The position numbers were made by a program, and so were the translations under genes. The notes under the pieces are model-generated. The model worked only from the letters and a program-made list of their open reading frames with translations. It made no database searches and was not told where the DNA came from. From Corallococcus macrosporus (GTDB lineage: Bacteria > Myxococcota > Myxococcia > Myxococcales > Myxococcaceae): a stretch of 64,000 bases of DNA. Positions 9,601 to 17,151 of this stretch are shown here, one piece after another (the first letter of the stretch is position 1; every line of letters starts with the position of its first letter). The stretch spans positions 310,001-374,000 of the forward strand of contig NZ_JAFIMU010000007.1 of assembly GCF_017302985.1 (NCBI RefSeq), in the 5' to 3' direction.

Positions 9601-10008
9601 GTCCTGATGTTCGACGAGGCGGACATGTACCTGCCGGCCGTGGGCATCCCCGCGACCAAGCAGCCCATGGAGAACCTGCTCAAGCGCGCGCGCTCGGCGG
9701 GCATCGGCGTGATGCTCGCGACCCAGAGCCCCGGCGACTTCGACTACAAGTGCCGGGAGAACGTGCGCAGCTGGTTCATTGGCCGCGTGCGGGAGGACCG
9801 GGCGCTCGGAAAGCTCCGGCCCATGTTCTCGGATGCGCGCGTGGATCCGGCCACGCGTCTTCCGGCGCAGAAGATGGGCCAGTTCCACGTCCTGCGCGAC
9901 GGCCAGGTGGAGCAGCTCAAGGCGGACCGGAACATCATCAAGACGGACCAGCTCTCCGAGGACGAAATCCTCCAGCTCGCGCGCCGCTCCCGCGAACAGG
10001 GCTCCTGA
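6661..10008 (+). CDS. Double P-loop ATPase: N-terminal AAA/BrxC-like NTPase fused to HerA/FtsK-like domain
   Basis: This 1,115-residue protein has two complete ATPase halves. Half one: Walker A GESGSGKT at 67-74, Walker B VLCVDQVED at 251-259, and an AAA lid-like region up to about 400 (RFSGLRVRDALNACRRF). A middle section (about 420-590) has a small Rossmann-like segment, then a Pro/Ala-rich probably disordered tether (about 605-690). Half two: Walker A GGSGSGKTT at 729-737, strand IPALLVDRKGDLAAYA, Walker B VLMFDEADMYLP near 981-992 and the sensor-like TQSPGDFDYKCRENV at 1021. The IPALLVDRKGD and TQSPGD patterns are typical of HerA/VirB4/FtsK hexameric DNA pumps. It closes the cassette with the nuclease and winged-helix genes. 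Base composition looks somewhat less GC-rich than flanking genes by eye. Confidence 0.92.
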   Translation: MPTDARLQAFLADGPEVFASVQQAQSFWKPDPFDVESINVPARQAFERLVKRATRNPDSGKLFLLKGESGSGKTHLVRAFRHGVHSRKRGYVGYLPMTVDAANYDRYILSNLIDTLDRTYDVTVDEDDTGLTRLSNALMKYCKSAFEPLIHDEGILEEHELHDMIRSLADELHENPLFRHVDVQLLRALIYLQRREAKYHHRVLQWLRCEDMVPADRQVLGDIVPRTADNDPMRMLTHLGRLMGAMEQALVLCVDQVEDISDFEKNPGMETSFRRAINSLAAFAGNVPSAVIVVCCLSDFWTEMSKQLTRAMLDRIENDPAPVTLDHLLTEQTAQDMVAQRMRVLLSHHGLEVDPGDPTYPIPRPDLERFSGLRVRDALNACRRFQEQACQDGKLPRHLLLPGEDKKKKDGEELKLVQQATMDQKWTDFRAKFNGAIPEEDAEIVSLLAWAIEAGGDELGATDQFKVKPRTEASIDVVLPTHAQGLFVALCNRSPRGGGLGRQMAEALRSAARKLPVILRTAEFPGNPNGLVAEQVGALLRRGGRRAVVSNSDLREVVALQSFRKEHPEAAFREWSRSARPLTRLKVISDVLALEKLPPSPPPAREPPHAADSPGKAAAPAILKPAQGERRTAQLESARRTDAPVETGSAGVRDSQDEVELEGRRIQSISEPLVSKGPGRTRTPTEVQQQKTSSDTKPGALRIGESEGVFTNPVFLQTEELTKHSAFLGGSGSGKTTLALNLIEQLLLQGIPALLVDRKGDLAAYARDEAWEEELKDPAMEQRRRLLRERVDVALYTPGRTDGRALAIPVVPQGLEALPPEEREQSVQQAADAISSMLEYRNSARDKAAKALLAQALRLLVERPIGQELSLDLVQKFIASEDITLVQETSGIDLKVFPKLAQDLATLRLNARNLLAAQGEKLNMEELLGLGSAKVPGKTRLSIISTKFLGGTQGALFWVSQLLVEANRWASQHPSSKLQAVLMFDEADMYLPAVGIPATKQPMENLLKRARSAGIGVMLATQSPGDFDYKCRENVRSWFIGRVREDRALGKLRPMFSDARVDPATRLPAQKMGQFHVLRDGQVEQLKADRNIIKTDQLSEDEILQLARRSREQGS

Positions 10009-10187
10009 CGTCCGCTCCACGGCCGCCCCCTTCCCCGCTGGCTTCAGGGCCCGCGGGCAGGGCGGCGGTCGCTTCGCGTGGACCGGACTGGCCCTCGGGC
10101 GGGGAGTCGTCCCGGGTGCCCTCGCGCGGCCTCCGTGGACCGCGAACCCCATACTTCCCCCAGGTGTCTTCCGTGGGGGGAGGCAGC

Positions 10188-12614
10188 ATGGTGGTGCGAC
10201 AGGGCCAGGAGCGGACCACGCACGGGCGCGCAATACCCGGGGAGTGCTCGTCCCTCCAGGCCCTCGAAACCCTGGAGCGCATCTCCGATGCGGTCGTCTC
10301 GCTCGACCGCTCCTGGCGCTTCACCTACCTCAACGCGCGCAGCGAGTGGCTGCTGCGCCGCCCGCGCTCGGCGCTCATCGGGCGTGTCCTGTGGGAGGAG
10401 TTCCCGGAGGCGCGTGGCTCCATCTTCGAGCGGGAGTACCGGCGGGCGCTCGAGGAGCAGGTCGACGTCGCGTTCGAGACCTACTTCGCGCCCCTGGAGG
10501 CCTGGGTTGACGTGCAGGCGTACCCGTCCTCGGAGGGCCTCACCGTCTGTTTCCGGGACGTCAGCGCCCGCAAGCGCGCCGCACGCGCGCTGCATGAGTC
10601 GGAGCAGTTCCTGCGCTCCACGCTCGACTCGCTGTCCACGCACATCGCCATCCTCGATGGCCGGGGCACCATCCTCGCCGTCAATGCCGCGTGGCGCCGC
10701 TTCGCGCACGACAACGGCTGCGCGGAGGTGGACGGGCACAGTCCGTGCGGCGTGGGCGCGAACTACCTGGGCGTGACGGAAGCCTCCAAGGGCGAGTTCT
10801 CCGAGGAGGCGCCGTCCGTGGCGTCGGGCATCCACGACATCATCGCCGGCCGCACCGAGCCGTTCCTCCTGGAGTACCCCTGTCATGACCCATTCAAGGG
10901 CCAGCAGCGCTGGTTCCTGCTGCGCGCCACGCGCTTCGCCGGGCCGGGGCCCCTGCGCGTGGTGGTGGCCCACGAGGACATCACCGGCCGCCACGAAGCC
11001 GACGAGGCCCGGCGCCAGCTGATCCGCGAAGAGGCCGCCCGCGAGGAAGCGGAGGCGGCGCGCGAGCGCATGAACGCGGTGCTCGAGCGCATCACCGACG
11101 GCTTCGCCGCGTTCGACCTGGATGGCCGCTTCACCTACGTGAACCGGCCCGCGGAGGCGCACTTCGGCCGCAAGCGCGAGGCGCTCCTGGGACGGCGCCT
11201 GGAGGAGGTCTTCTCCGGCACCCAGGGCGCGGCCATGGCCTCGCTGCTGCACCGGGCGACGGAGGCGCAGGTCCCCGTGGAGGAGGAGCAGCCCTCGGTC
11301 GTGGACAACCGCTGGCTGCGCGTCGTGGCGTACCCGTCCCAGGAAGGACTCTCCGTCTACTTCCGCGACATCACCGAGCAGCGGCGCGTCGAGCTCTGGA
11401 GCCACTTCCTCTCCGACATGGGCGCCGCCAGCACGCGCTCGCTGGACTGCGGGGACGTGATCCGCGGCGTGGTGACGCACGCGGTGCCCACGCTCGCGGA
11501 CGGCTGCGCCATCACCACGCGGGACGCCTGCTCCGAGGAGGAGCCCTCCACCGAGGCCGTCGCCATGACGCCCGGGCTGGGAGACGCGCTGCGCGCGGCG
11601 TGCGCACCGGGAGCCCAGGGCGCGCTGGGCCAGCTCGTGACGCAGGCGGTGGGCACGGAGTCCGGGGTGTTGATGCAGGAGCCCTCTCCGGGCGCTCCTG
11701 GCGTGGAGTCCGCGGTGGCCGTACCGCTGGCCCTCCAGGACCGCTCCCTGGGAGTGCTGCTGCTGGTGTCCACGCGCCCGGGCGTGCGCTACGGCGCGGA
11801 GAGCCTCCCCCTCGTGAGCGAGCTGGCGCGGAGGACCGCGCTGGCGCTGGAGAACGCGCGGCTGTACCGCACCGCCCGCCAGGCCGTCGGCGCGCGCGAC
11901 GAGACGCTGGGCATCGTGTCCCATGACCTGCGCGCGCCGCTGAACACCATCTCCCTGCTGTCCCGCAGCGCGGAGAAGCGCCTGGTCCAGCGGGCCGAAG
12001 GGGCGGAGGCCGCGGAGGCGCTGCGGAAGATCCGCCTCGTGGTGGGCAACATGGAGCGGCTCATCGACGACCTGCTGGAGGTGGCGCGGGTGGAGTCGGG
12101 GCGCGCGCAGCTGGACGTGGAGCCGCTGGAGGTGCCCCGGCTGCTCGCCCAGGTGCAGGCCTTGAACGAGCTGCTCGCGGCGGACAAGGCGCTGCGCCTG
12201 GAAGTGGACTTCGAGCAGGGCCTGCCGCGGGTGCGCGCGGACCGGGCGCGCGTGGCGCGCATCTTCCAGAACCTGCTGGGCAACGCCATCCACTTCACCC
12301 CGCCTGGAGGCCACATCTTCCTGAAGGCGGAGCGCCGCGGTGAGCAGGTCTGCTTCCGCGTGAAGGACTCGGGCCCCGGCATCGACGCGGCGGCGCTGCC
12401 CCACGTGTTCGACCGCTTCTGGCAGGCCATCCACGCGCGAAAGGCGGGCGCCGGGCTGGGGCTCGCCATCGTCAAGGGGCTGGTGGAGGCGCACGGCGGC
12501 CGTGTCTGGGTGGAGAGCCAGCCGGGCCAGGGCGCCGCGTTCTCCTTCACGCTGCCAGCCCTCCCGGAGCCCCCCGCGAGCGTCCGGCAGGAGGGCGGAG
12601 AGGCCAGTCCCTGA
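10188..12614 (+). CDS. Sensor histidine kinase with three PAS domains and a GAF domain
   Basis: This 808-residue cytosolic kinase has PAS domains at roughly 17-125, 135-265 and 293-395, and a GAF domain at about 405-560. The HisKA segment has phospho-acceptor His579 in VSHDLRAPLNT. The HATPase_c domain (about 680-795) shows the N box NLLGNAIHFTPPGG, G1 DSGPGID and G2 GAGLGLAIV. No membrane segments or receiver domain are present, so it should sense a cytoplasmic signal and pass phosphate to an unlinked response regulator; no regulator gene lies nearby. The ATG at 10188 follows GGGGGGAGG by 4-5 bases; longer upstream frames overlap the ATPase gene and are rejected. A 179-bp gap separates it from that gene. 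Confidence 0.95.
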   Translation: MVVRQGQERTTHGRAIPGECSSLQALETLERISDAVVSLDRSWRFTYLNARSEWLLRRPRSALIGRVLWEEFPEARGSIFEREYRRALEEQVDVAFETYFAPLEAWVDVQAYPSSEGLTVCFRDVSARKRAARALHESEQFLRSTLDSLSTHIAILDGRGTILAVNAAWRRFAHDNGCAEVDGHSPCGVGANYLGVTEASKGEFSEEAPSVASGIHDIIAGRTEPFLLEYPCHDPFKGQQRWFLLRATRFAGPGPLRVVVAHEDITGRHEADEARRQLIREEAAREEAEAARERMNAVLERITDGFAAFDLDGRFTYVNRPAEAHFGRKREALLGRRLEEVFSGTQGAAMASLLHRATEAQVPVEEEQPSVVDNRWLRVVAYPSQEGLSVYFRDITEQRRVELWSHFLSDMGAASTRSLDCGDVIRGVVTHAVPTLADGCAITTRDACSEEEPSTEAVAMTPGLGDALRAACAPGAQGALGQLVTQAVGTESGVLMQEPSPGAPGVESAVAVPLALQDRSLGVLLLVSTRPGVRYGAESLPLVSELARRTALALENARLYRTARQAVGARDETLGIVSHDLRAPLNTISLLSRSAEKRLVQRAEGAEAAEALRKIRLVVGNMERLIDDLLEVARVESGRAQLDVEPLEVPRLLAQVQALNELLAADKALRLEVDFEQGLPRVRADRARVARIFQNLLGNAIHFTPPGGHIFLKAERRGEQVCFRVKDSGPGIDAAALPHVFDRFWQAIHARKAGAGLGLAIVKGLVEAHGGRVWVESQPGQGAAFSFTLPALPEPPASVRQEGGEASP

Positions 12615-12656
12615 CGGCCTTCCACGGGACCCCTCGCGCGGCTCTACACTGGCGCC

Positions 12657-13499
12657 ATGCCCGCGCAGCCCTCCTCCTTCTCCACCGTCACCGTCGATGG
12701 CGTCGTGCAGCGCTGGGAGGACCTGCGCCTCCAGGACTTCGCCCAGGGCTTCTTCTTCGGCGCGGGCTTCTTCACCACCTTCCGCATCGACGCGGGCCAG
12801 CCCCGCTTCCTCGCGCGGCACCTGGCCCGGCTGCGCGCGAGCCTCGACGCGTTCCCCACCGCCGTGCGCGCTCCGGCCCCGGAGTTCCTGTATGAGGACG
12901 CCGTGCGCGAGTCGCTGCGCCGCTGCCTGACGGCGGATGCGGCCCTGGGGCCCCGGTTCTCCGGCGTGGGCAAGCTCGCGGTCAGCGACGGCCACGTGCT
13001 GTGCACCTTCCGGCCCTTCGCCCCGGACCTGGAAGCGCTTCACCGCGAAGGCCGCGAGCTGGACGGCGTGGAGGCCGGGGCCTACCGGCGCGCGGAGCGC
13101 ACCGTGAACCACAAGGGGCTCGCGTACTTCCGCCAGCACGCGCTCCTGCCGCGCCTGCCCGTGCTGACCAACGAGGCGGCGGAGGTCTGCGAGCTGCCCA
13201 CCGCCAACCTCTTCGTGCAGCTCGACGGGGCGCTCGTCACCCCGCCGCCCTCCGCGCCGTGCCTGCCGGGCATCGCGCGCGCGGTGCTCCTGGCCATGGC
13301 CGCCGTGGACGGGCTCCCGGTGGTGGAGCGCGTGCTGCCGCTCGCGGACCTGGCCCGGGCGCAGGCGTGTTTCTACTGCAACGCGGTGGCGCTGGCCGTG
13401 GGCGTGCCCCGGCTGCTGGGGCGGGAGCTCCCCGACAGCCTGCGGCTCGCGGAACGGGCTCGCGCCGCGCTGGAGGCCCGGGCCGTGCGCGAGGGTTGA
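12657..13499 (+). CDS. Aminotransferase class IV (PabC/BCAT fold) PLP enzyme
   Basis: This 280-residue protein has the fold-type IV PLP-enzyme layout: GFFFGAGFFTTFRID near residue 35, the probable Schiff-base lysine in RTVNHKGLAYF (about Lys148), the cofactor strand TNEAAEVCELPTANLFV, and the PGIAR phosphate-binding turn near 205. Aminodeoxychorismate lyases (folate pathway), D-amino-acid and branched-chain aminotransferases share this fold. The GIAR turn and length fit a PabC-like lyase best, but no pabA/pabB neighbour supports it, so no symbol is given. It lies 42 bases after the kinase gene and is probably transcribed separately or by read-through. Confidence 0.87.
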   Translation: MPAQPSSFSTVTVDGVVQRWEDLRLQDFAQGFFFGAGFFTTFRIDAGQPRFLARHLARLRASLDAFPTAVRAPAPEFLYEDAVRESLRRCLTADAALGPRFSGVGKLAVSDGHVLCTFRPFAPDLEALHREGRELDGVEAGAYRRAERTVNHKGLAYFRQHALLPRLPVLTNEAAEVCELPTANLFVQLDGALVTPPPSAPCLPGIARAVLLAMAAVDGLPVVERVLPLADLARAQACFYCNAVALAVGVPRLLGRELPDSLRLAERARAALEARAVREG

Positions 13500-13533
13500 G
13501 CACGTCCCCGGCGAGTGCGGCACACTCGGGGCC

Positions 13534-14109
13534 ATGACCCGCTCCCTCGTCATGGTCCCCCGCTGGGCAGGAAGCCCCGACACGGACTTCTACCCGTGGC
13601 TCACCGCGAAGCTGCGCACGCCCCCTCCCCTCTTCGACGACGTGCGCACGCTGGCCATGCCCACGCCGGGCGCGCCCACCATCGACGGCTGGGTGTCCAC
13701 GCTCGCCTCCGCGGTGAAGCCGGTGCCCGCGCCCTCCACGGTGTTCCTGGGCCACAGCGTCGGCTGTCAGGCGGTGATGCGCTACCTGGCCACGCTGCCC
13801 CCGGGCCACACCGTGGAAGGGGCCGTGTTCGTCGCGGGCTGGTTCGAGGTCGACACGCCCTGGGACACGCTGCGCCCGTGGCTCGACACGCCCATGGACC
13901 TTGAGCGGATCCGCGCCGCGCTCCGCCGCTGCGTGGTGGTGCTGTCCGACGCGGACCCCTTCACCTCCGACTTCCGCCGCAACACGCGCCTCTTCGAGGA
14001 GCGCCTGGGCGCCGAGGTCCGCCTCGTCCCCGGCAGGCGCCACTTCAACAACCCCCAGGAGCCCGCCGTGCTGGCCGTGCTCCAGGAGCGCTTCGACGCC
14101 TCCCGCTGA
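13534..14109 (+). CDS. RBBP9/YdeN-type serine hydrolase
   Basis: This 191-residue alpha/beta hydrolase is of the small RBBP9/YdeN class. The nucleophile elbow is GHSVGCQAV (Ser about residue 74), the acidic residue lies in VVLSDADPFTS, and the catalytic His is likely in PGRRHFNN near the C-terminus. An unusual MVPRWAGSPDTDFYPWL N-terminus matches the family pattern in which a Trp-containing loop precedes strand 1. The physiological substrate of the family is generally unknown. It lies 34 bases after the aminotransferase gene with only a weak purine run (CTCGGGG) ahead of the ATG. Confidence 0.9.
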   Translation: MTRSLVMVPRWAGSPDTDFYPWLTAKLRTPPPLFDDVRTLAMPTPGAPTIDGWVSTLASAVKPVPAPSTVFLGHSVGCQAVMRYLATLPPGHTVEGAVFVAGWFEVDTPWDTLRPWLDTPMDLERIRAALRRCVVVLSDADPFTSDFRRNTRLFEERLGAEVRLVPGRRHFNNPQEPAVLAVLQERFDASR

Positions 14110-14207
14110 GCAGCCGGGCAGCCAGGCGGCGGGCGTGGCAATTTTCGCCACCACCCCCATCTTTGGAGGACTTCGAAGGACTTCCTTCCAACGACAGGGG
14201 GCTCGAG

Positions 14208-14381
14208 ATGGAGACGAAGAAGCCAGACGAGAAGCAGGTCCAGCGCCAGGGCATGAGCGAGGACGAGAACCTGCGCCACAAGGGCCCGGACCGCGAGTCC
14301 GAGGCGGACCGCCACGCCGGCCCGAAGCCCGAGGGCAACGGCGGCACGGGGCAGCCCGCGGCGTTCCCGGAACACAACTGA
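14208..14381 (+). CDS. Small highly charged hypothetical protein (57 residues)
   Basis: This is a short hydrophilic protein rich in Lys, Glu, Asp, Arg and Pro (METKKPDEKQVQRQGMSEDE...), ending in GQPAAFPEHN. There are no hydrophobic segments, so it should be soluble and probably disordered. ATG 14208 is chosen because an AGGGG run ends 7 bases upstream; a TTG-initiated frame at 14163 would add 15 residues. I do not recognise a family. The spacing from both neighbours (about 80-100 bp) suggests its own promoter. A short inverted repeat (GTGGC/GCCAC with an AATTTTC loop) lies at about 14139-14156 just ahead of it. Confidence 0.6.
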   Translation: METKKPDEKQVQRQGMSEDENLRHKGPDRESEADRHAGPKPEGNGGTGQPAAFPEHN

Positions 14382-14459
14382 CACCGGGCGCGTCACGGAT
14401 TTCCACCGGACGGCTCGAAGGCGCTTTCGCGGCAGCGGGGAGCCATTAACCTGGGGCGC

Positions 14460-14927
14460 ATGGCCCCTCCCGCTCCCTACGTCTCCCGCGTCCCCTTCGA
14501 GTCCGTCCACCCGAAGACCCTGGCCGTGTACTGCTCGGACGGGCGCTTCACCGAGGCGGTGGAGGACCTGGCCCACCACCTGGGCCACTCGCGCATCGAC
14601 ACGATGACCCTTCCTGGAGGCCCCGCGCTGCTCAACCGCTGGGCCTCGGACTACCTGGAGAGCGCTGGCTTCACCAAGGCCGCGAACTTCCTCATCGAAG
14701 GCCACCACATCGAGGACGTGCTGCTGCTGGCGCACGCGGGGTGCGGCTACTACCACGCGAAGCACAGCGCGCTCGGGCCGGAGTTCGCCGTGGAGCAGCA
14801 GCTGAAGGACCTGCACTTCGGCGCGAAGGAGCTGCAGACGGCCTACCCCCACCTGCGCATCCACCTCTTCTACGTGCGCCCCAAGGGCAACACGGTGGAG
14901 TTCGAGCCCATCCCCCGCGAGGCCTGA
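14460..14927 (+). CDS. Carbonic anhydrase-like zinc protein
   Basis: This 155-residue protein has zinc-ligand motifs like those of beta-carbonic anhydrases: CSDGRF near residue 23 (Cys plus the Asp-Arg dyad) and LLLAHAGCGYYHAK near residue 90 (His and Cys ligands), with LPGGPALLNRWAS in between. It is shorter than typical beta-class enzymes (about 200 residues) and its GCGYY differs from the usual GHxxCG spacing, so hydration activity is plausible but not certain. It stands alone; the downstream MFS gene begins 43 bases later on the same strand. Confidence 0.78.
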   Translation: MAPPAPYVSRVPFESVHPKTLAVYCSDGRFTEAVEDLAHHLGHSRIDTMTLPGGPALLNRWASDYLESAGFTKAANFLIEGHHIEDVLLLAHAGCGYYHAKHSALGPEFAVEQQLKDLHFGAKELQTAYPHLRIHLFYVRPKGNTVEFEPIPREA

Positions 14928-14970
14928 AGCTCGCGGCGACAGGCGTGCTCCGGTCTGCTACTGGAGCCCT

Positions 14971-16155
14971 GTGAAGACGCAAGACGTAGGCCGGGCGCTC
15001 CTGGCGCTGTCCCTGGGTGGCTTCGGCATCGGGACGACCGAGTTCGCCACCATGGGCATCCTCCCGCAGATCGCGAGCGGGCTCGGAACGACGATTCCCC
15101 GGAGCGGGCACGTCATCGCCGCCTATGCGATGGGCGTGGTCGTGGGGGCGCCGCTGGTCGCCATCGTGACGGCGCGGATGTCGCGGCGGGCGCTGCTGCT
15201 CGTGTTGATGGCGGCGTTCACCGTGGGCAACACGGCCTCGGCGCTGGCGCCCACCATCGACACGCTCATCGCGGCGCGGTTCATCGCGGGGCTGCCGCAC
15301 GGCGCCTACTTCGGGGTGGGCTCCGTGGTGGGCGCGGAGCTGCTGGGGCCCGGGCGCAAGGGGCGCGCGGTGGCGCTGCTGATGGCGGGGCTCACCATCG
15401 CCAACATCATCGGTGTCCCGGCGGCGACGTTCCTCGGGCAGCAGCTGGGCTGGCGGAGCACGTTCCTGCTGGTGGGGGCCATTGGACTGGTGACGCTCAC
15501 GGCCCTCTGGCTGTGGGTGCCTCACGTGGCCTCGCTGGGAGGCAGCAGCATCCGCCAGGAGCTGTCCGCGCTGCGCCAGCCGCAGGTGTGGTGGACGTCG
15601 CTGGTGGGCGCGGTGGGCTTCGGGGGGCTGTTCGCGGTCTACAGCTACGTCGCGCCGACGCTGACGTTCGCGTCGGGCCTGCCGGAGTCGGCGCTGCCAT
15701 GGGTGCTCGCCCTCTTCGGCGTGGGCATGACGGTGGGGGCGATGCTGGGCGGCCGGCTCACGGACCACTCGGTGACGCTCGCGATGTGGGTGGGGTTTGG
15801 CGCGACGACGCTCGTGATGGGCCTGTTCGCGCTCACGGCCACGTCGCCCTGGGCGGCGGTCCCGCTCGTGTTCCTCATCGGAGTCTCGGCGCAGTTCCTG
15901 GCGCCCGCGGTGCAGGTGCGGCTCATGGAGGCCTCGCCCGGAGCGCCCTCGCTGGCCGCGTCGATGTCCCACTCCGCGCTGAACATCGCCAACGCGGCGG
16001 GGGCGTGGCTGGGAGGCCTGGTCATCGCGGCCGGCTGGGGTTACCTCGCGCCGGCCTGGGCCGCCGTCGTGCTCACCCTCATCGGAGCGGCACTCTTCGC
16101 GGTCGCGAACCGTGGCAACGGGCGTCCCGAACAGGAACGCGCCGGGCGCGCCTGA
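14971..16155 (+). CDS. MFS transporter, DHA1 (SotB/AraJ/YdhP-like) family
   Basis: This 394-residue membrane protein has 12 predicted helices. The first helix contains GGFGIGTTEFATMGILPQIA, the signature of the SotB/AraJ/YdhP group of DHA1 exporters. These export sugars, arabinose-like compounds, purine analogues or drugs with proton exchange. The start is GTG at 14971, placed so the first helix begins after eight residues. The following 163 bp up to the TPR gene hold no recognisable element. No regulator is adjacent. Confidence 0.9.
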   Translation: MKTQDVGRALLALSLGGFGIGTTEFATMGILPQIASGLGTTIPRSGHVIAAYAMGVVVGAPLVAIVTARMSRRALLLVLMAAFTVGNTASALAPTIDTLIAARFIAGLPHGAYFGVGSVVGAELLGPGRKGRAVALLMAGLTIANIIGVPAATFLGQQLGWRSTFLLVGAIGLVTLTALWLWVPHVASLGGSSIRQELSALRQPQVWWTSLVGAVGFGGLFAVYSYVAPTLTFASGLPESALPWVLALFGVGMTVGAMLGGRLTDHSVTLAMWVGFGATTLVMGLFALTATSPWAAVPLVFLIGVSAQFLAPAVQVRLMEASPGAPSLAASMSHSALNIANAAGAWLGGLVIAAGWGYLAPAWAAVVLTLIGAALFAVANRGNGRPEQERAGRA

Positions 16156-16318
16156 GCCAAAGGAAACCGGTCCCCATCGCCGCCGAAACAGGGCCTGCGG
16201 CACGGCTCCATGCACCGAGCGCCCCGTCAGGGGCACCCATCGCCGAAGTCGGGGATCGGGCCTTGGCGCGGCTCAATGAACGGAGCAAGGCGGCTCGCAA
16301 CTGCCGTCCCGAAGCAAG

Positions 16319-17080
16319 TCAGCGCGACCAACCGTCACGGACCGCCGCGTCCTGGAGCCCGCGCCGGAGGGCGTCCAGCAGCGACGGAGGGTCGCCCACG
16401 CGGAAGGCCTGGAGCCCCGCGTCGAAGTCCGCGCGAGCGCCGGTGACATCCCCTCTCTGAAACCGGAGCCCTCCCCGCTCGTACAGCAGCTCGGGGTCCA
16501 CCGCCTCCCCCTGCTGGGACGCAAGGGCTTCAGTGAGGTCCGCTTCCGCCGCGTCCACCCGTCCCGCGCGGACACGACAACGGGCCCGCTGCTGGAGCAG
16601 CCACGGGTTGCCCCGGTCCTCCGCCAATGCGGCCGTCCAGTCAGCCTCCGCCTCGGCCAGCCGCCCCAGCGCTTCGAGCGACTCCGCGCGCTTCATGTGC
16701 AGCACCAGCGCCTTGCGGAAGCCGGCGACCTCCACCTGCGTGAAGCCCTCCACCGCCTCCGCGTGCCGCCCCAGCCGAGCAAGCGCAAGGGCCCGGTGAT
16801 ACCGCGTGGCCACGTGGCCCGGCGCCAGCTCCAGCACGCGGTCGAACCAGGGCAGCGCCTCCGCCGGCTGGCCGCCCCACACGCCCAGCGTCAGCCCCAC
16901 CTCCACCAGCACCCGCACCTGCGACGGGTGCGCCTCCGCCAGGGACCGGGCCAGCGCGAGCGCCGACGTGTAGCGGCCTCCCCGGCGCAGGCGGTCCACC
17001 TCGCGCAGCGGTTCGGACAGCTCCGGGGGCCAGGCCTGTCGTCCGTTGCGTTCCATGGGGCGGGGGCGGTCATCCGGCAT
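16319..17080 (-). CDS. Tetratricopeptide-repeat protein
   Basis: This 253-residue soluble protein is built from about five or six TPR-like helical pairs: GGRYTSALALARSLAEAHP, GQPAEALPWFDRVLELAPGHVATRYHRALALARLGRHAEAVEGF, LEALGRLAEAEADWTAAL, AGRVDAAEADLTEAL and RGDVTGARADFDAGLQAF. There is no signal peptide or catalytic domain, so it should act as a protein-interaction scaffold. It is transcribed divergently from the spermidine-synthase-like gene, whose ATG lies 71 bases away. Confidence 0.88.
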   Translation of the reverse strand: MPDDRPRPMERNGRQAWPPELSEPLREVDRLRRGGRYTSALALARSLAEAHPSQVRVLVEVGLTLGVWGGQPAEALPWFDRVLELAPGHVATRYHRALALARLGRHAEAVEGFTQVEVAGFRKALVLHMKRAESLEALGRLAEAEADWTAALAEDRGNPWLLQQRARCRVRAGRVDAAEADLTEALASQQGEAVDPELLYERGGLRFQRGDVTGARADFDAGLQAFRVGDPPSLLDALRRGLQDAAVRDGWSR

Positions 17081-17151
17081 TTCGCAGGCACGCCCGAGGG
17101 TGTCAAGGCAGCGACTTGACCCGGAAGCCCGGTCGCGAGAAGAGCGCTGAC

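Noticed and set aside
7159-10233. Minus-strand open frame of about 1,020 codons
   Set aside because: Antisense to the ATPase gene, which has clear Walker motifs; no recognisable domain.
10044-13583. Minus-strand open frame of about 1,180 codons
   Set aside because: Antisense to the histidine kinase and aminotransferase genes; composition typical of shadow frames.
14139-14156. GTGGC/GCCAC stem with AATTTTC loop
   Set aside because: Five-base stem only; could be chance and lies too near the next small gene to assign.
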